Assembly: GCA_013076295.1 (NCBI GenBank)
Contig: RQOL01000807.1
Location: forward strand, 1 to 64,000
Reading direction: 5' to 3'
Origin: Sanderia malayensis
Lineage: Eukaryota > Cnidaria > Scyphozoa > Semaeostomeae > Pelagiidae
Length of the DNA: 64,000 nt
Shown here: piece after piece, positions 12,618-23,284 of the stretch
Layout of the letters: the number at the start of each line of letters is the position of its first letter
How positions within the stretch are numbered: position 1 is the stretch's first letter
Translations under genes and position numbers: made by a program
Notes under the pieces: model-generated
Database searches by the model: none
The model's input: only the letters and a program-made list of their open reading frames with translations
Told to the model about the DNA's origin: nothing

Positions 12618-13619
12618 TCTCTCTAATATATAATCTACGTCGACACGTGACCCGCCGACTCTAAACAATGGGCTATTGTTTGGTGAACAATCGACGTTCG
12701 ACCGAACAATGGGATCAAAGGAGCGGGCGTTGCCACTCAAAGGCTTTTTTCCTCGGGGTCAATAAGGGTGCAAATTGGTATGGAAATGATCGCTGCATTG
12801 TGCTGATGAAACTAAAGCTTTCCGCTAATTTCTAACCCCAGCGGTTCGGGAGTTATGGCCCATTTTGTGTTCCAACTTTCTAGAAAGTTCCGAGGACGGA
12901 GTTAATGAGATGCAAAACGAGCAGGGAGAAGCACGTGTTTTTTTAGTTGAACGGGCGGCAAGTTGCTCAGGTTTAAACATGAATACGTGCCGGAAATCAA
13001 TTGTAAAGACGTGTCAATTGTTGTCAAGACATGTGGAGACAATTGGTGAACAATTATTTCAAGGTATTTCTCTTATTTAATTGTCTTTGGCTGAAAATAG
13101 CACGAGTTTTGTTTTGTTTCACCTCACGTTTTTCTTTCGGCTCGAGGGCCTAACCAAAACACGAAGACAATTTTGATTTTCTCGGGTCGTTCTGGGCCGA
13201 TTTTCTTCATTTAAACTTTTGATAACTGTTTATTTACACAAGAACTAAAGTTATATGGCTTTGTTTTTTTTGTTTTGTCGATTTTCCTCTGATTTTGGAC
13301 AGTTTTGGCCGAGTTTGGGTTTTGCTGCAAAACACGAAATTTTCAAGCAACACGCGTGTTTTCCATTCGCGAAAATTAAATTTTAAGCTGCCAAAACTTT
13401 GTTTTTTTCACCCAAATACTTTCGATAAATGTTCGCCAAGCTATTAGCTTCATTTTCATATTTTCGTGGGGCGTGTAGGACAAAAATTGGCCACGTTAAT
13501 TTAATTTGAAAGTTTTAGTGTTTTTAAAGTACCTTGATGAATTCATTTTTTCACTTTCAGAAGAAACGGCTTTTAGGGGGGCGGCAGGGTGGGCGCTAGG
13601 TGGTCGCTTGCCAGGGGGA

Positions 13620-14062
13620 AGTATCGTAGGGTATGTATTGTAGGGTATGCATTGTAGGGTATGTATTGTAGGGTATGTATTTTAGGGTATGTATTTTAGG
13701 GTATGTATTGTAGGGTATGTTTGTAGGGTATGTATTGTAGGGTATGTATTGTAGGGTATGTATTGTAGGGTATGTATTGTAGGGTATGTTATGTAGGGTA
13801 TGTATTGTAAGGTATGTTTGTAGGGTATGTATTTTAGGGTATGTATTGTAGGGTATGTATTGTAGGGTATGTTATGTAGGGTATGCATTGTAGGGTATGT
13901 TATGTAGGGTATGTATTGTAGGGTATGTATTGTAGGGTATGTATTGTAGGGTATGTATTGTAGGGTATGTATTGTAGGGTATGTATTGTAGGGTATATAT
14001 AGTAGGGTATGTTATGTAGGGCATGTATTGTAGGGTATGTATTGTAGGGTATGTATTGTAGG
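13620..14062. repeat. 14-bp minisatellite (GGGTATGTATTGTA)n
   Basis: About 30 imperfect units of gggtatgtattgta with variants (ttttaggg, gtttgtaggg). It passes directly into an ATGT tetranucleotide run. A sister array is in the Helitron at 23,290-23,760, and a short piece lies inside the HECT pseudogene at about 25,996-26,048. Confidence 0.95.
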
Positions 14063-14322
14063 GTATGTATGTATGTATGTATGTATGTATGTATGTATGT
14101 ATGTATGTATGTATGTATGTATGGGCATGAGCGGCAGCGAATGCAGCGCGTGAAGCGCGCCAACCAGATTAAGCTTTGTCTATTTGACGGGCTCCGGGGA
14201 GGGAGCGAAGCGACCGAACCCGGCCCATGTTTGTATGTATGTATGTATGTATGTATGTATGTATGTATGTATGTATGTATGTATGTATGTATGTATGTAT
14301 GTATGTATGTATGTATGTATGG
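14063..14322. repeat. (ATGT)n tracts separated by a duplicated Helitron 3'-end module
   Basis: ATGT runs at 14,063-14,122 and 14,230-14,320 flank a module (about 14,123-14,225) with gggcatgagcg, gcgcgtgaagcgcgc, aaccagattaagcttt and ccgggg...cccgg. The module looks like the Helitron 3' terminus without the closing CTAG. Confidence 0.9.
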
Positions 14323-14515
14323 GCATGAGCGTAAGCGAATGCAGCGCACGAAGTGCGCCAACCACAGGCGAGCGCAGCGAGCTAACCCATTGTACGTGGG
14401 GTTGAAAGGGGCATGAGCGGGAGCGAATGCAGCGCGCGAAGCGCGCCAACCACATTAAGCTTTTGTTGCTTGGGGGGCTCCGGGGAGGGAGCGTAGCGAC
14501 CGGGCCCCCGGCTAG

Positions 14516-15490
14516 TCTAATATTACTATTCTGCGATGTCACGTGATGACGCATTTTCCTTGCCAAAAACAATAGATTCGACCCGAAACAATAGGTCGAA
14601 CGCCCAAAAACAATGGGACGAAACGGCGAACCGTGTAATCACAAAGGCTTTTTTGTATGTGGGTATATGGCGATGAACTTCACACTGAATGTTTAGTTTC
14701 TTAATTTAACCAGGGTAATGGATTTTGTTTTTCGATTTTCTCCCTAATTATTGAATTATTCCATTAATTATTCTGCTAATTGTGCTATCACGAAAAAACT
14801 ACGGTTTACGGTGGCGAAAATTCCAAATTCGCGTCGCGAACTCCAAATTCGAACAAAGCGTTCGCTGTTCACGTGACGCGTTTCGCTGTTTGCTGCAAGT
14901 TGATTGGTTCTTTTTGCCCGACCCACGTGGTAGGCCTAATGTAAACAAGCCCAAAGTTTTAATCAACGAATTATGATAAGGGATTATCAGGCGAGCGCAG
15001 CGAGCTAACCCATTGTAAGTGGGGTTCAAAGAGGCATGAGCGTCAGCGAATGCAGCGCACGAAGTGCGCCACCCACAGGCGAGCGCAGCGAGCTAACCCG
15101 TTGTAAGTGGGGTTCAAAGAGGCATGAGCGTAAGCGAATGCAGCGCACGAAGTGCGCCAACCACAGGCGAGCGCAGCGAGCTAACCCGTTGTAAGTGGGG
15201 TTCAAAGAGGCATGAGCGTAAGCGAATGCAGCGCACGAAGTGTGCCAACCACAGGCGAGCGTAGCGAGCTAACCCGTTGGAAGTGGGGTTCAAAGAGGCA
15301 TGAGCGTTAGCGAATGCAGCGCACGAAGTGCGCCAGCCACAGGCGAGCGCAGCGAGCTAACCCATTGTACGTGGGGTTCAAAGAGGCATGAGCGCAAGCG
15401 AATGCAGCGCACGAAGTGCGCCAACCAAATTAAGTTTTTTTCACTTGCCCCCCTCCGGGAAGCGAGCGAACGCGAGCGCCCCCCGGCTAG
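14516..15490 (+). mobile_element. Non-autonomous Helitron copy D
   Basis: It starts TCTAATATTACTATTCTGCG immediately after the CTAG of copy C and ends with a C-rich stem and CTAG (15487-15490) followed by T. It is 975 bp: the family 5' block (14,516-14,940), then a tandem hairpin array, then the 3' end. No ORF of note. The direct CTAG|TC join is the expected head-to-tail junction of rolling-circle products. Confidence 0.8.
14985..15432. repeat. Tandem hairpin array, about 84-bp unit, 5 copies
   Basis: Units carry ggcgagcgcagcgagctaac, gtaagtggggttcaaagagg, catgagcg and gcgcacgaagtgcgcc. It is a shortened relative of the 113-bp unit in copy B. Confidence 0.9.
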
Positions 15491-15605
15491 TATTATATAT
15501 TATACTATATATATATATTATAAATTATATGTATATATATTATAAAAAAATATATATATATTACAAAAAATATATATATATTATAAAAAATATATATATA
15601 TATAT
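15491..15605. repeat. AT-only tract between Helitron D and IS3EU copy A
   Basis: TATATA runs with aaaaaatatatata blocks. One piece, tatactatatatatata, resembles the complement of the AT-rich Penelope-like tail near 42,800-42,820. No gene. Confidence 0.7.
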
Positions 15606-15745
15606 TATAAAATACAATACATAAACGCATAGACTATGATATGTGTAATGTAAAAAATTATAATTGATATGTACAATACTGTCATGATATATATATATAG
15701 AAACCGTTTCAATCTATATAAATGCAATTTTTAACGCGCAAGTAC

Positions 15746-15793
15746 CTTGCGCAAGTGGCATATTTTTTACTTGCGCAAGTTATTTGCGCGTGG
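15746..15793. promoter_or_regulatory. Subterminal palindromes ACTTGCGCAAGT in the copy A terminal repeat
   Basis: CCTTGCGCAAGT and ACTTGCGCAAGT follow each other, with half sites cgcgcaagt before and tttgcgcg after. The same set lies in the right arm at about 28,552-28,605. Repeated perfect palindromes just inside a transposon end are candidate transposase-binding or promoter sites. Inference only. Confidence 0.45.
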
Positions 15794-15988
15794 ACAAATG
15801 GCGCGAATCTCCATCTGGCCTCGTCGTTGTGAGTCGTGACTTGTCAAAAACATGTCCCACTCTCGAGAAGGTGCAGTTTCCCCAAGTGGTATTCAGCAGT
15901 TGGTACAAAGTATAGTTTGCTGAAGATTTTTCTCGGAATTACTGAACACTCATCTACATCTTGGGGGGGATTTTTAAATATTTCTGAG

Positions 15989-17959
15989 ATGGCATTCGTT
16001 ATCGCAGTTGAGGAGTTTTTTGGTGAGCTACCGGGAATAGTAGAGGCAGCGACAAGGCATGTTTATAGCAGCAATATAGGAGTACTGGAATATTACGGGA
16101 GAAAGCTTCAAGATGCCCTAAATGTCACAAGTGTGTTTCTGAGAAGATGCGAGGAAACTGCTGCCCCAGAAGATTTTAAATTTGCCATTCGAAGAATTAT
16201 TACAGAAATGTGAGCCTTGTGTGCAAGAATAGAAGACGTTATTTTGACTGACGAAGACTATGTACTCGAATTGCACCAACCAAACCCAGAAGTTGAAGTA
16301 GATATCGATACAGGTGTACCAGGAAGGCCAAGAATATAAATCAAGGAAAGAGAAATTCAGTCGTTGTACAGCATATATCGCTCATGGGCAAAGGTATCTG
16401 AAATTTTAGGTATCTCTGAAAGAATGCTTTATAGAAGGAGGAACGCCTTGGGTTTGCCCGTGTCGGAACGAAAAGGGCCAAGAAAAACATACACAGAAAT
16501 ATCAGATAGAGATCTTGCAAATGTTGTCAGGGAAGTGTTGGATGTAATGCCTGAAGTTGGTGAATCTTATGTTATAGGAGCTTGTCGACACGGTAATATT
16601 AATGTACAACGGGAAAGGATACGAGAGGCAGTTTCAAATGTTGACCCCGTTGGACGGGCATTACGAAGATCGATGACGATATTAAGACGTACATACAGTG
16701 TTTCGGCCCCAAACTCTCTGTGGTAAGGATTATTTACTTTAAGGCTGGGGGGTGGGGCTTGGGGATTATTTCCGTGAAAATATTTGAGAAATTTTCATAA
16801 AATTATTTTTAACGAATTTGCAAGAACCTGTAGTATAAATTGACGGTACTCCAACGGAGGCCATGCCATCGGCCATTCCATCGGCCATTTACCCCCTCGC
16901 AAGAGTGCCATTTTACCCTGATTGAACATCTCATAGAGAAAAATATGAATATATAGTATTGTGTCATTTCTACCTGGATTTTAAATCAGGACTTAAAAAC
17001 TTAAGTCATGGTTAAAATTCACTTGTGATAAATTGACCACCTAACTCGACTGATTTCTTGATGAAGGTAGAAATACTCTTTGAGCTGCACTTACTTAGTT
17101 ATGATAAAGGCTAGTTTCAAAAAATAGTCGCTGCATCAAGCAAATGTGCACATGCACTATACTAAGCAGTTTATTTTTTATAGGCACATTGATGGTCACC
17201 ATAAAATGATCAAATTGAGATTTGTTGTTCACAGCGCCATCGACGGATACAGCAGATTAATAATCTACCTAAAGTGTAACACAAACAACAAAGCCCAAAC
17301 AGTTTTCCAGTTATTCGAAGAGGCAGTGGAAGTCCATGGACTCCCTTCTAGAGTGCGTGCAGATTTTGGAGTGGAAAACGTGGATGTTGCAAGATTAACA
17401 CCCATCGAGGGGCATTAATCGTGGAAGCTTCATAACCGGATCATCCGTTCATATTCAAAGGATTGAGCGTCTGTGGGTTGAAGTTGGAAGATGTGTTGTG
17501 CGTAGATTTCGCAATGTTTTCTTTTTCTTGGAATCGGAGCAGTTGCTAGACTGCCTTAACGAATTGCACCTCTTTGCACTTCATTATGTGTATCTGCCAA
17601 GAATTAATTTAGTTTTACAGGGACTCGTTAACGACTGGACATTTCACCCGATTTCCTCAGCTGGAAACATGTCTCCTCGTCAGTTATGGCACTACGGAAT
17701 GAGCCGGCTGTTAAATACTAATCCAGAGGCTCCAGAGACAGCAGGAGTGAATGCATGGGCAGACTACGGTATTGACGAAGAATCTCCTTTCCCAGCTGTT
17801 GAAATGTCTAACGACGTGAGAGTCCCCGAGACAAGAATATGCATGTGTGAGGAACACAGACTACATCTGGCCCAGACCTTTGATCCTCTCACTTTGGATG
17901 GAAATGTAGGAGCTCATGTATACCAGCTAGCTTTGCGCAATATTACACTTTACAAATAA
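15989..17959 (+). pseudogene. IS3EU-like integrase-type transposase (copy A), disrupted
   Basis: It is homologous to the apparently intact copy B transposase. Start chosen at ATG 15989 (MAFVIAVEEFFGELPG), which aligns with the copy B N-terminus. A helix-turn-helix part follows (EILGISERMLYRRR, about 16,390-16,440) and the conserved [15 protein letters not shown] intron (16,723-17,183) joins TG to G, so W leads into [10 protein letters not shown], the same place as in copy B. The integrase core shows D (HIDGHH) and D ([10 protein letters not shown]); the region that should hold the third acid is frameshifted near 17,400-17,480, then the frame reopens to HYVYLPRINLVL and SPRQLW. A TGA at 16,211-16,213, a further in-frame stop and the frameshift make this a pseudogene. 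Confidence 0.85.
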
Positions 17960-18356
17960 CAGCCATGCTGCTCATTACTTAATGATATTGACGAAAAAGC
18001 TTGAAAATGACTAATTTGAATTACATCGGCGAGTGTTCACTATTGGGAATATAAATTTACTTTTAGTTCGTTCGAATTGACTTCTGGAAAACAGTCATGT
18101 TGTTTTCTTCTATTTCGAAAAGAAGACACGCAAGTTACCGTATTTACTCGATTGAGCGCCCCGGCGCTCTTTTAATTTTTGGTGCTCATTCCTGTATATT
18201 GTAGCTCTTTTCCTATCTCCCTTCTGTCCAATGTTCAGCTGGATCCCTGCTTTTGAATGGAACTAAATTGAATTTGGCTCCAATGTAATTAGAAATTAAG
18301 ATCAACATGGGGATGAATGGAGAGATTTGGTGGTATTCAAACTCAGGTAATCCATA
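17960..18356. other. Non-coding interior of IS3EU copy A
   Basis: 3' flank of the transposase pseudogene. AT-rich; no ORF or repeat of note before the nested element begins. Confidence 0.5.
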
Positions 18357-18428
18357 TACCGTAAATCCTCGAATTATTTGCAAAAATGAATTTTTGGGTG
18401 GGGGATTATTCGAGGGGAGGGCTTCTTC

Positions 18429-18670
18429 TGTAACAGGATTACATTCTCGCTATAGTGTAGCCTCGTATTCATGTAATTATTGTGATCACGTGTTCATGTC
18501 AATCAGTGTCAATCATGTATAGTATAAATAGCTTTGTCAATTGTATTTAATTCATTCTTATTCATTCTTATTCTCGTATTATCAGTTACATATATTCATA
18601 ATTGATTATCACTTATTTGCACGAGTCTTTTTGAGTTGCATTACGTAATGGTAGCTCAACCACCATTACA
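18429..18670 (+). repeat. 5' LTR (242 bp) with a TATA box
   Basis: TG...CA ends. TATAAATA at 18,523-18,530 is a likely promoter TATA box, and tgatcacgtg upstream contains a CACGTG E-box. It pairs with the 3' LTR at 21,409. Confidence 0.9.
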
Positions 18671-18674
18671 AAAG

Positions 18675-18690
18675 TGGTGTTAGAATCCGG
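18675..18690 (+). promoter_or_regulatory. Putative tRNA primer-binding site
   Basis: TGGTGTTAGAATCCGG begins with TGG, the complement of a tRNA CCA end, four bases after the LTR. The specific tRNA was not determined. Confidence 0.5.
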
Positions 18691-18712
18691 TTTTCGTTCT
18701 TCGTTCTTCGTC

Positions 18713-21106
18713 ATGGCTTCTCCAGAGGAACTTCTTGGTCTGATCAATGGACTCGCTGGTGCCATTCGTGATCAACATCATGCTTCCCGAGAAGTCACAG
18801 GAACGACACAGCAACAAATTTCAGACCTCTCGCACGCCGTTAACGAACTCTCCGCTTCAGTTCGCTCTCATGGTGATCAGCAATCGCAAGCTGCATTACG
18901 TCTTCCTCCGCTCACACATCCAGAATTTACTGGTGGTGAACTTCAAATCGACCGCTTTTGTGAACAGCTATCACAGGTATTATCCTCATCCAACATCCAT
19001 GCCAAGTTTTGGTTGCCGTACTTGAAGCAACAATGTCAGAAAGACTCCCGTGCCTTTGACATTATTTGCTCTTTTGAGCTTTCAAATGCTTCCCGCATCT
19101 CTCACAAAACCTCGAGCAATGAATTCTTGTCCCTGTACGACGAATGTCTCCAGCTACTACGACTTCAGCGTGGCATTCCCAGAGAACAACAGATTCGCAA
19201 CCTTTTAGCCACGTACTACTCATTGCACCAAAATCCAGACGAATCAGTCTCGAACTTCGCTCATCGATTCATGGAGACGCAGCATTCGTTACAGAAACTC
19301 GTGCCGGGAATTCACTGTTCTCCAGATGGTTCGCAAGTTGAGCTGATTCACGCCTTCTCCATAAAGCTGCTTCCCGATATTGGTAAATATCTCATCACTC
19401 GAGAACAGCCATTTACCGATCTTCTGGCCGCAGTCGAATGTGCAAAGCGACACGAATCGATGATGTCATCTGCCCCAACGAAGCTTCCCCACACCGACGT
19501 CCTTTACACCGCTCCACCCACTGCTCCTCCACGCCGTACACCGAAGACTGATGCCAACACTCACCAAGGTATGAATTTAAAAACTGAAATTTGTAAAAAC
19601 TTTAATCGTTTTTCGCCCAGTCGATGTGAGCTTGACTCTAAATCCTGTAAGAATGGTTATATACATAAATGCTCTGTCTGCTTCAAATTTAATTGTAAAG
19701 CCCTTAATCACGAGGTTCGTGCTTTTAATGATCGTAACACTACTAATCCCCACCCTGGTAATCAAACTCGTCGTACATTTTCGGGTTCAAACTATTCGTC
19801 TAACAATTCTACTTCAAATAATGCTCCTCGTCCTTATCGCTCATCTAACAATCGTTTTTCACGTGATCCTATTTCATCTGCTGTTTCTGCGCACGTGGCA
19901 GATTCCACTGATTGTGTCACCTTAGATTCGGTTAAACCTATCGCCTCGGACTGCATGAGTAGTTTAAAACACGATCTAACAACTACTATTCTTGCTGAAG
20001 TAGAAAAATCTCTTCCAACCTCTCCTCAACCAACCCCATCTGCCCCCGCTAGGCCCAGTTCTTCGCCCGATCACATTTACGGTATGCCAGCAGTCACGCC
20101 TTCTAACCCTGTTTCGTCAGTTTCCGCACTTGACCTTCGTAATCGCAATATTTTGTGGACAAAAATCGTTTCTGCGGGTGTTTCCCTACCACTTCCCCTA
20201 GACAGCTGTTGCTCTGTTTCTCTGGTCAGTCAAAATCATGCCGAAATTGTTGCAAAATCTAGACCTGACCTACACTTTGTAAAACTCGCCCAACATGTTC
20301 CTGTTTCGGTCGCAGGCCCATCGTCCAACCTACGGGCAGTTGGCACTATGCAAGTCCCTATCGTTTGGGAAAATGGCCGTCTGACCACATTTACCATGCT
20401 TGTTGTGCCTCAGTTATCGTGGCCTATTTTATTTGGTCAAAATCATTTGCGTATGACAGACGCACACATTCAGTCCAAAGCCCTGAAGGTATTTTTCGCC
20501 ACACCCGATCTGAACTTTTCAATCACATGTTACGATTTTAATCCTCTAGCCGCCTTTCCCACCCACGGCCCGTCCACCACTCGTCCTCCCCAAGGTTCTG
20601 TGGCCAATGTCACCTGTTTATTGACCTCTTTGCCTTCGCAATTTTCACCGATTTTTTATCCAAACAGCATTTCTTTCAAACGGTCAGCTCACTTACCTCA
20701 CAATGTGTCCCTTGGGCAAATTCGTACGCAACAACATAGTGATATCTCCTACTTCGAAAAGGCCGCCACGCATACAGCCCATCATCTCTCTGAGTCATGG
20801 CATCGCCACCTTCCCTCCCCTTCCGCTCCAAACGATTCAATATCTTTTAATTCCCTTGTTTCATTGCCAACAGACGTCACTGTCACCCAATCCTCTGATG
20901 TTTTGTCTCCATTTTTAGACCAAAATAACTCTGGCCTAGACAAACATGACCAATCCTTTCCTGCAACACCGGATAAACCTCTTCCTTATACATCCCCAGA
21001 ATATTTACAACTTCTCTTTCAGGCCTTAGAGCTCGACACACCGATTTACGCACATGTTCCGCCACACATTCTTGATGTAATCGGTGTAATTGATGTAATG
21101 ATGTAA
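18713..21106 (+). CDS. Gag-protease polyprotein of the LTR element
   Basis: An uninterrupted reading frame of 797 codons from the ATG in MASPEELLGLINGLAG; the frame is open slightly further up to a GTG at 18,674, but the ATG is the more natural start. Residues about 1-60 are helical. The middle (LPPLTHPEFTGGELQIDRFC ... NLLATYYSLHQNPDESVSNF) has the look of a capsid/gag region. A Cys/His cluster follows (ICKNF ... CELDSKSC ... CSVCFKFNCKALNH), possibly a nucleic-acid-binding knuckle. Next come Ser/Thr/Pro-rich linkers and a retropepsin-like segment with LPLPLDSCCSVSLVS, where DSC stands where DTG or DSG is usual, and WPILFGQNHL near its end. The frame then stops with no RT domain. An open frame with about 97% identical LTRs suggests selection or recent insertion. 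Confidence 0.8.
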   Translation: MASPEELLGLINGLAGAIRDQHHASREVTGTTQQQISDLSHAVNELSASVRSHGDQQSQAALRLPPLTHPEFTGGELQIDRFCEQLSQVLSSSNIHAKFWLPYLKQQCQKDSRAFDIICSFELSNASRISHKTSSNEFLSLYDECLQLLRLQRGIPREQQIRNLLATYYSLHQNPDESVSNFAHRFMETQHSLQKLVPGIHCSPDGSQVELIHAFSIKLLPDIGKYLITREQPFTDLLAAVECAKRHESMMSSAPTKLPHTDVLYTAPPTAPPRRTPKTDANTHQGMNLKTEICKNFNRFSPSRCELDSKSCKNGYIHKCSVCFKFNCKALNHEVRAFNDRNTTNPHPGNQTRRTFSGSNYSSNNSTSNNAPRPYRSSNNRFSRDPISSAVSAHVADSTDCVTLDSVKPIASDCMSSLKHDLTTTILAEVEKSLPTSPQPTPSAPARPSSSPDHIYGMPAVTPSNPVSSVSALDLRNRNILWTKIVSAGVSLPLPLDSCCSVSLVSQNHAEIVAKSRPDLHFVKLAQHVPVSVAGPSSNLRAVGTMQVPIVWENGRLTTFTMLVVPQLSWPILFGQNHLRMTDAHIQSKALKVFFATPDLNFSITCYDFNPLAAFPTHGPSTTRPPQGSVANVTCLLTSLPSQFSPIFYPNSISFKRSAHLPHNVSLGQIRTQQHSDISYFEKAATHTAHHLSESWHRHLPSPSAPNDSISFNSLVSLPTDVTVTQSSDVLSPFLDQNNSGLDKHDQSFPATPDKPLPYTSPEYLQLLFQALELDTPIYAHVPPHILDVIGVIDVMM

Positions 21107-21392
21107 TCCAGTTTATCGAACTCCTTATCGTTAGCGCCCCGCAGAGCTCCAACTTATGTCATGTCACTAAACTCTGACTTGTTCTCTAAACACTCTTCTC
21201 CCTTGACTTAATTTACTCGCGTTTGCTGCTATTAACTAACACTAACACACACAAAAAATTTTTATTATCATACATATCGTACCCAATAGACAATTTATAA
21301 TCTTTATATTATAATCTTTATATCTTATTTTAACAATTTATTATCGTGTATCGTATTTTTAGCAAAAAAAAATAACTTCGTCATTTTTTTTC

Positions 21393-21408
21393 GGTAGAAA
21401 GGGTAGGC
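21393..21408 (+). promoter_or_regulatory. Polypurine tract-like sequence before the 3' LTR
   Basis: ggtagaaagggtaggc lies directly against the 3' LTR, the expected place for plus-strand priming. Confidence 0.55.
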
Positions 21409-21650
21409 TGTAACAGGATTACATTCTCGCTATAGTGTAGCCTCATATTCATGTAATTATTGTGATCACGTGTTCATGTCAATCAGTGTCAATCATGTAT
21501 AGTATAAATAGCTTTGTCAATTGTATTTAATTCATTCTTATTCATTCTTATTCTCGTATTATCAGTTACATATATTCATAATCGATTATCACTTATTCAA
21601 ATGAGTCTTTTTGAGTTGCATTACGTAATGGTAGCTCGACCACAATTACA
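21409..21650 (+). repeat. 3' LTR (242 bp)
   Basis: Direct repeat of 18,429-18,670 with about 8 substitutions, four of them clustered near 21,597-21,602. Confidence 0.9.
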
Positions 21651-23284
21651 ATTCGAGGGGGTGGGGGGGGGGGCTTATATCAAAGTTTTACTTTTTCCTC
21701 AAAGGTTGACAGAAAAAAGACGACATAATTTTCTCAATTAGCTAAGCTTTTTTCACAAAGTGCTGTGTGAAGATCTAACAAAAATTATAATTTGTTTATT
21801 ATCACGAAAATCACGTTTCTTTTTGCTTTTTGTCTCCAGTCAAAGGAAGTGATACTGTATAGCTATTGTCCTGTGGGGGCTTTCTCGAAATCTAATATTA
21901 CTATTCTGCGGAGGTCACGTGATGGTGGCGAAACTCTGCCAAATACAATAGATTCGACCCAAAACAATAGGTCGAACGCCCAAAAACAATGGGACGAAAC
22001 GGCGAATCGGTGATCAATAAGGCTTTTTTGAATGGGGGCGCACAAGGTTGGCACTTGCATGGAAAGGCTCCGTTTCTGGAGTAGGCAAAAGTTATCTATT
22101 TTTGGAAGCCTATTTTAAAAGAATTTTTGAGTTATTCCATTAATTGTTCTCCTGATTCTGCTATCACGAAAAAACGACGGTTTACGCTGGTGAAACTTCC
22201 AAATTCGTGTCGCGAACTCCATTTTCGAAAAGAGTATTCGCTCTTCACGTGACCTGTTTCGCCTTTTGCTGCAATTTGATTGGCTCTTTCGCAACTTCAC
22301 ATGAACAGTGACGCGTTTTTCGTTATCATGCAATTTTGCCCTCGGCAGGCAGCAGGTACTTTTGGAGAAGACGCGTGTTTATGTTTTGTACACAAAAAGT
22401 GAGGTGGACGCCTTTGAAAGTGTTTTACCAGCTGAAATATCTTTGTAAAGAGCTCTTAATTGTCTGAAAGACCCCTGGAGAGTTGCAGGAAACAATGGAG
22501 AACACAGGTGATAGCTTTGTTATTTTTTTAATGAAATAGTGGCAGGTTTTGTAGTAGGCGACCGTCATTGTTGCTTCGGCATCCTAACAACTTTAGGCCA
22601 TGGTCAAAGTTTTGAATTTTTCCCGCCCTATTTGCACGATTTTCCCCATTTAAATTTTTGAAAAGTGTTGTCTGATAACACAACTAAAATAATGCGTTGT
22701 TTTTTTTGTTTTTTATTTGTTTTTTACGATTTCCAACAAAGTTGCTTTTCACTCGGGAAGGAGCAATTTTTCACGCAACACACGTTATTTTTGCATTTGC
22801 GAAAATTCAATTTTAGTCTACCACAATTGATTATTTTTTACCCAAACACGTTCGACAATTGTTCCCCAACATATTACCTTCATGTTGGTGTCTTTTGAGT
22901 TCAACTGGGTCACTATTTGCCACGGTAAATACTATTTTTACTTGCTAAAATGTGTTCAAAGGTTTTGCTTTTTGCATGGCTCCGAAATTTCATTCAAATC
23001 ATTTCCACTAAATGGTCTCTAAGAATTCAGTATTATTTATTTAAGAAATGAGACTATTTGCAACGTGTTCGCTGAATCCTTAGCTACAGTTTGATATATT
23101 TTTTATTACAGATTGAGTTTAAATTTTCCAGGATGGATTAGGTTTTTGAAAGTAACTATTTTTTTCAAATTTCACACTGAAATTATCAACTTTCAGAAAC
23201 GGCTTTCAGGGAGCAGCGTGGGCGCGGGGCGGTCGCTTGCTAGGGGGGAGATTTGACCTCCCACCTTTACTTTCTATAGAAATT

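Larger units (their letters stand above)
12618..14515 (+). mobile_element. Non-autonomous Helitron copy C
   Basis: The 5' end TCTCTCTAATATATAATC follows an A (12617). The 3' end is a strong stem (GGGGGC/GCCCCC) directly before CTAG at 14512-14515. The interior has the family 5' block (cacgtgacc, aacaatgggc), then unmatched sequence, a 14-bp minisatellite, ATGT tracts and two 3'-end-like modules. It has no Rep or helicase ORF. It is joined directly to the next copy. Confidence 0.75.
18429..21650 (+). mobile_element. LTR retroelement carrying only a gag-protease ORF
   Basis: Two 242-bp direct LTRs (18,429-18,670 and 21,409-21,650) begin TGTAACAGG, end TTACA, and differ at about 8 positions. 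A primer-binding-like TGGTGTTAGAATCCGG starts 4 nt after the 5' LTR. A purine-rich tract (ggtagaaagggtaggc) precedes the 3' LTR. The single ORF fills most of the interior. There is no reverse transcriptase, RNase H or integrase, and only about 300 bp lie between the ORF stop and the 3' LTR. It therefore looks like a non-autonomous element that would need enzymes in trans. No clean TSD: attcgagggg after the 3' LTR also occurs upstream of the 5' LTR, but not adjacent to it. Confidence 0.85.

Noticed and set aside
13620..14062. TAGGGT-rich array considered as interstitial telomere sequence
   Set aside because: The unit is a 14-mer with TATGTAT, not a hexamer. TTAGGG appears only as an occasional variant, and the array sits inside Helitron copies.
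13682..14416. Long ORFs rich in [21 protein letters not shown] or MYVCMYVC
   Set aside because: Pure products of the 14-bp minisatellite and ATGT runs, on both strands and in several frames. The same applies at 23,206-24,133 and 41,203-41,500.
19577..19925. Overlapping ORFs on both strands inside the LTR element
   Set aside because: Shadow frames of the gag-protease ORF. They have no independent motif.
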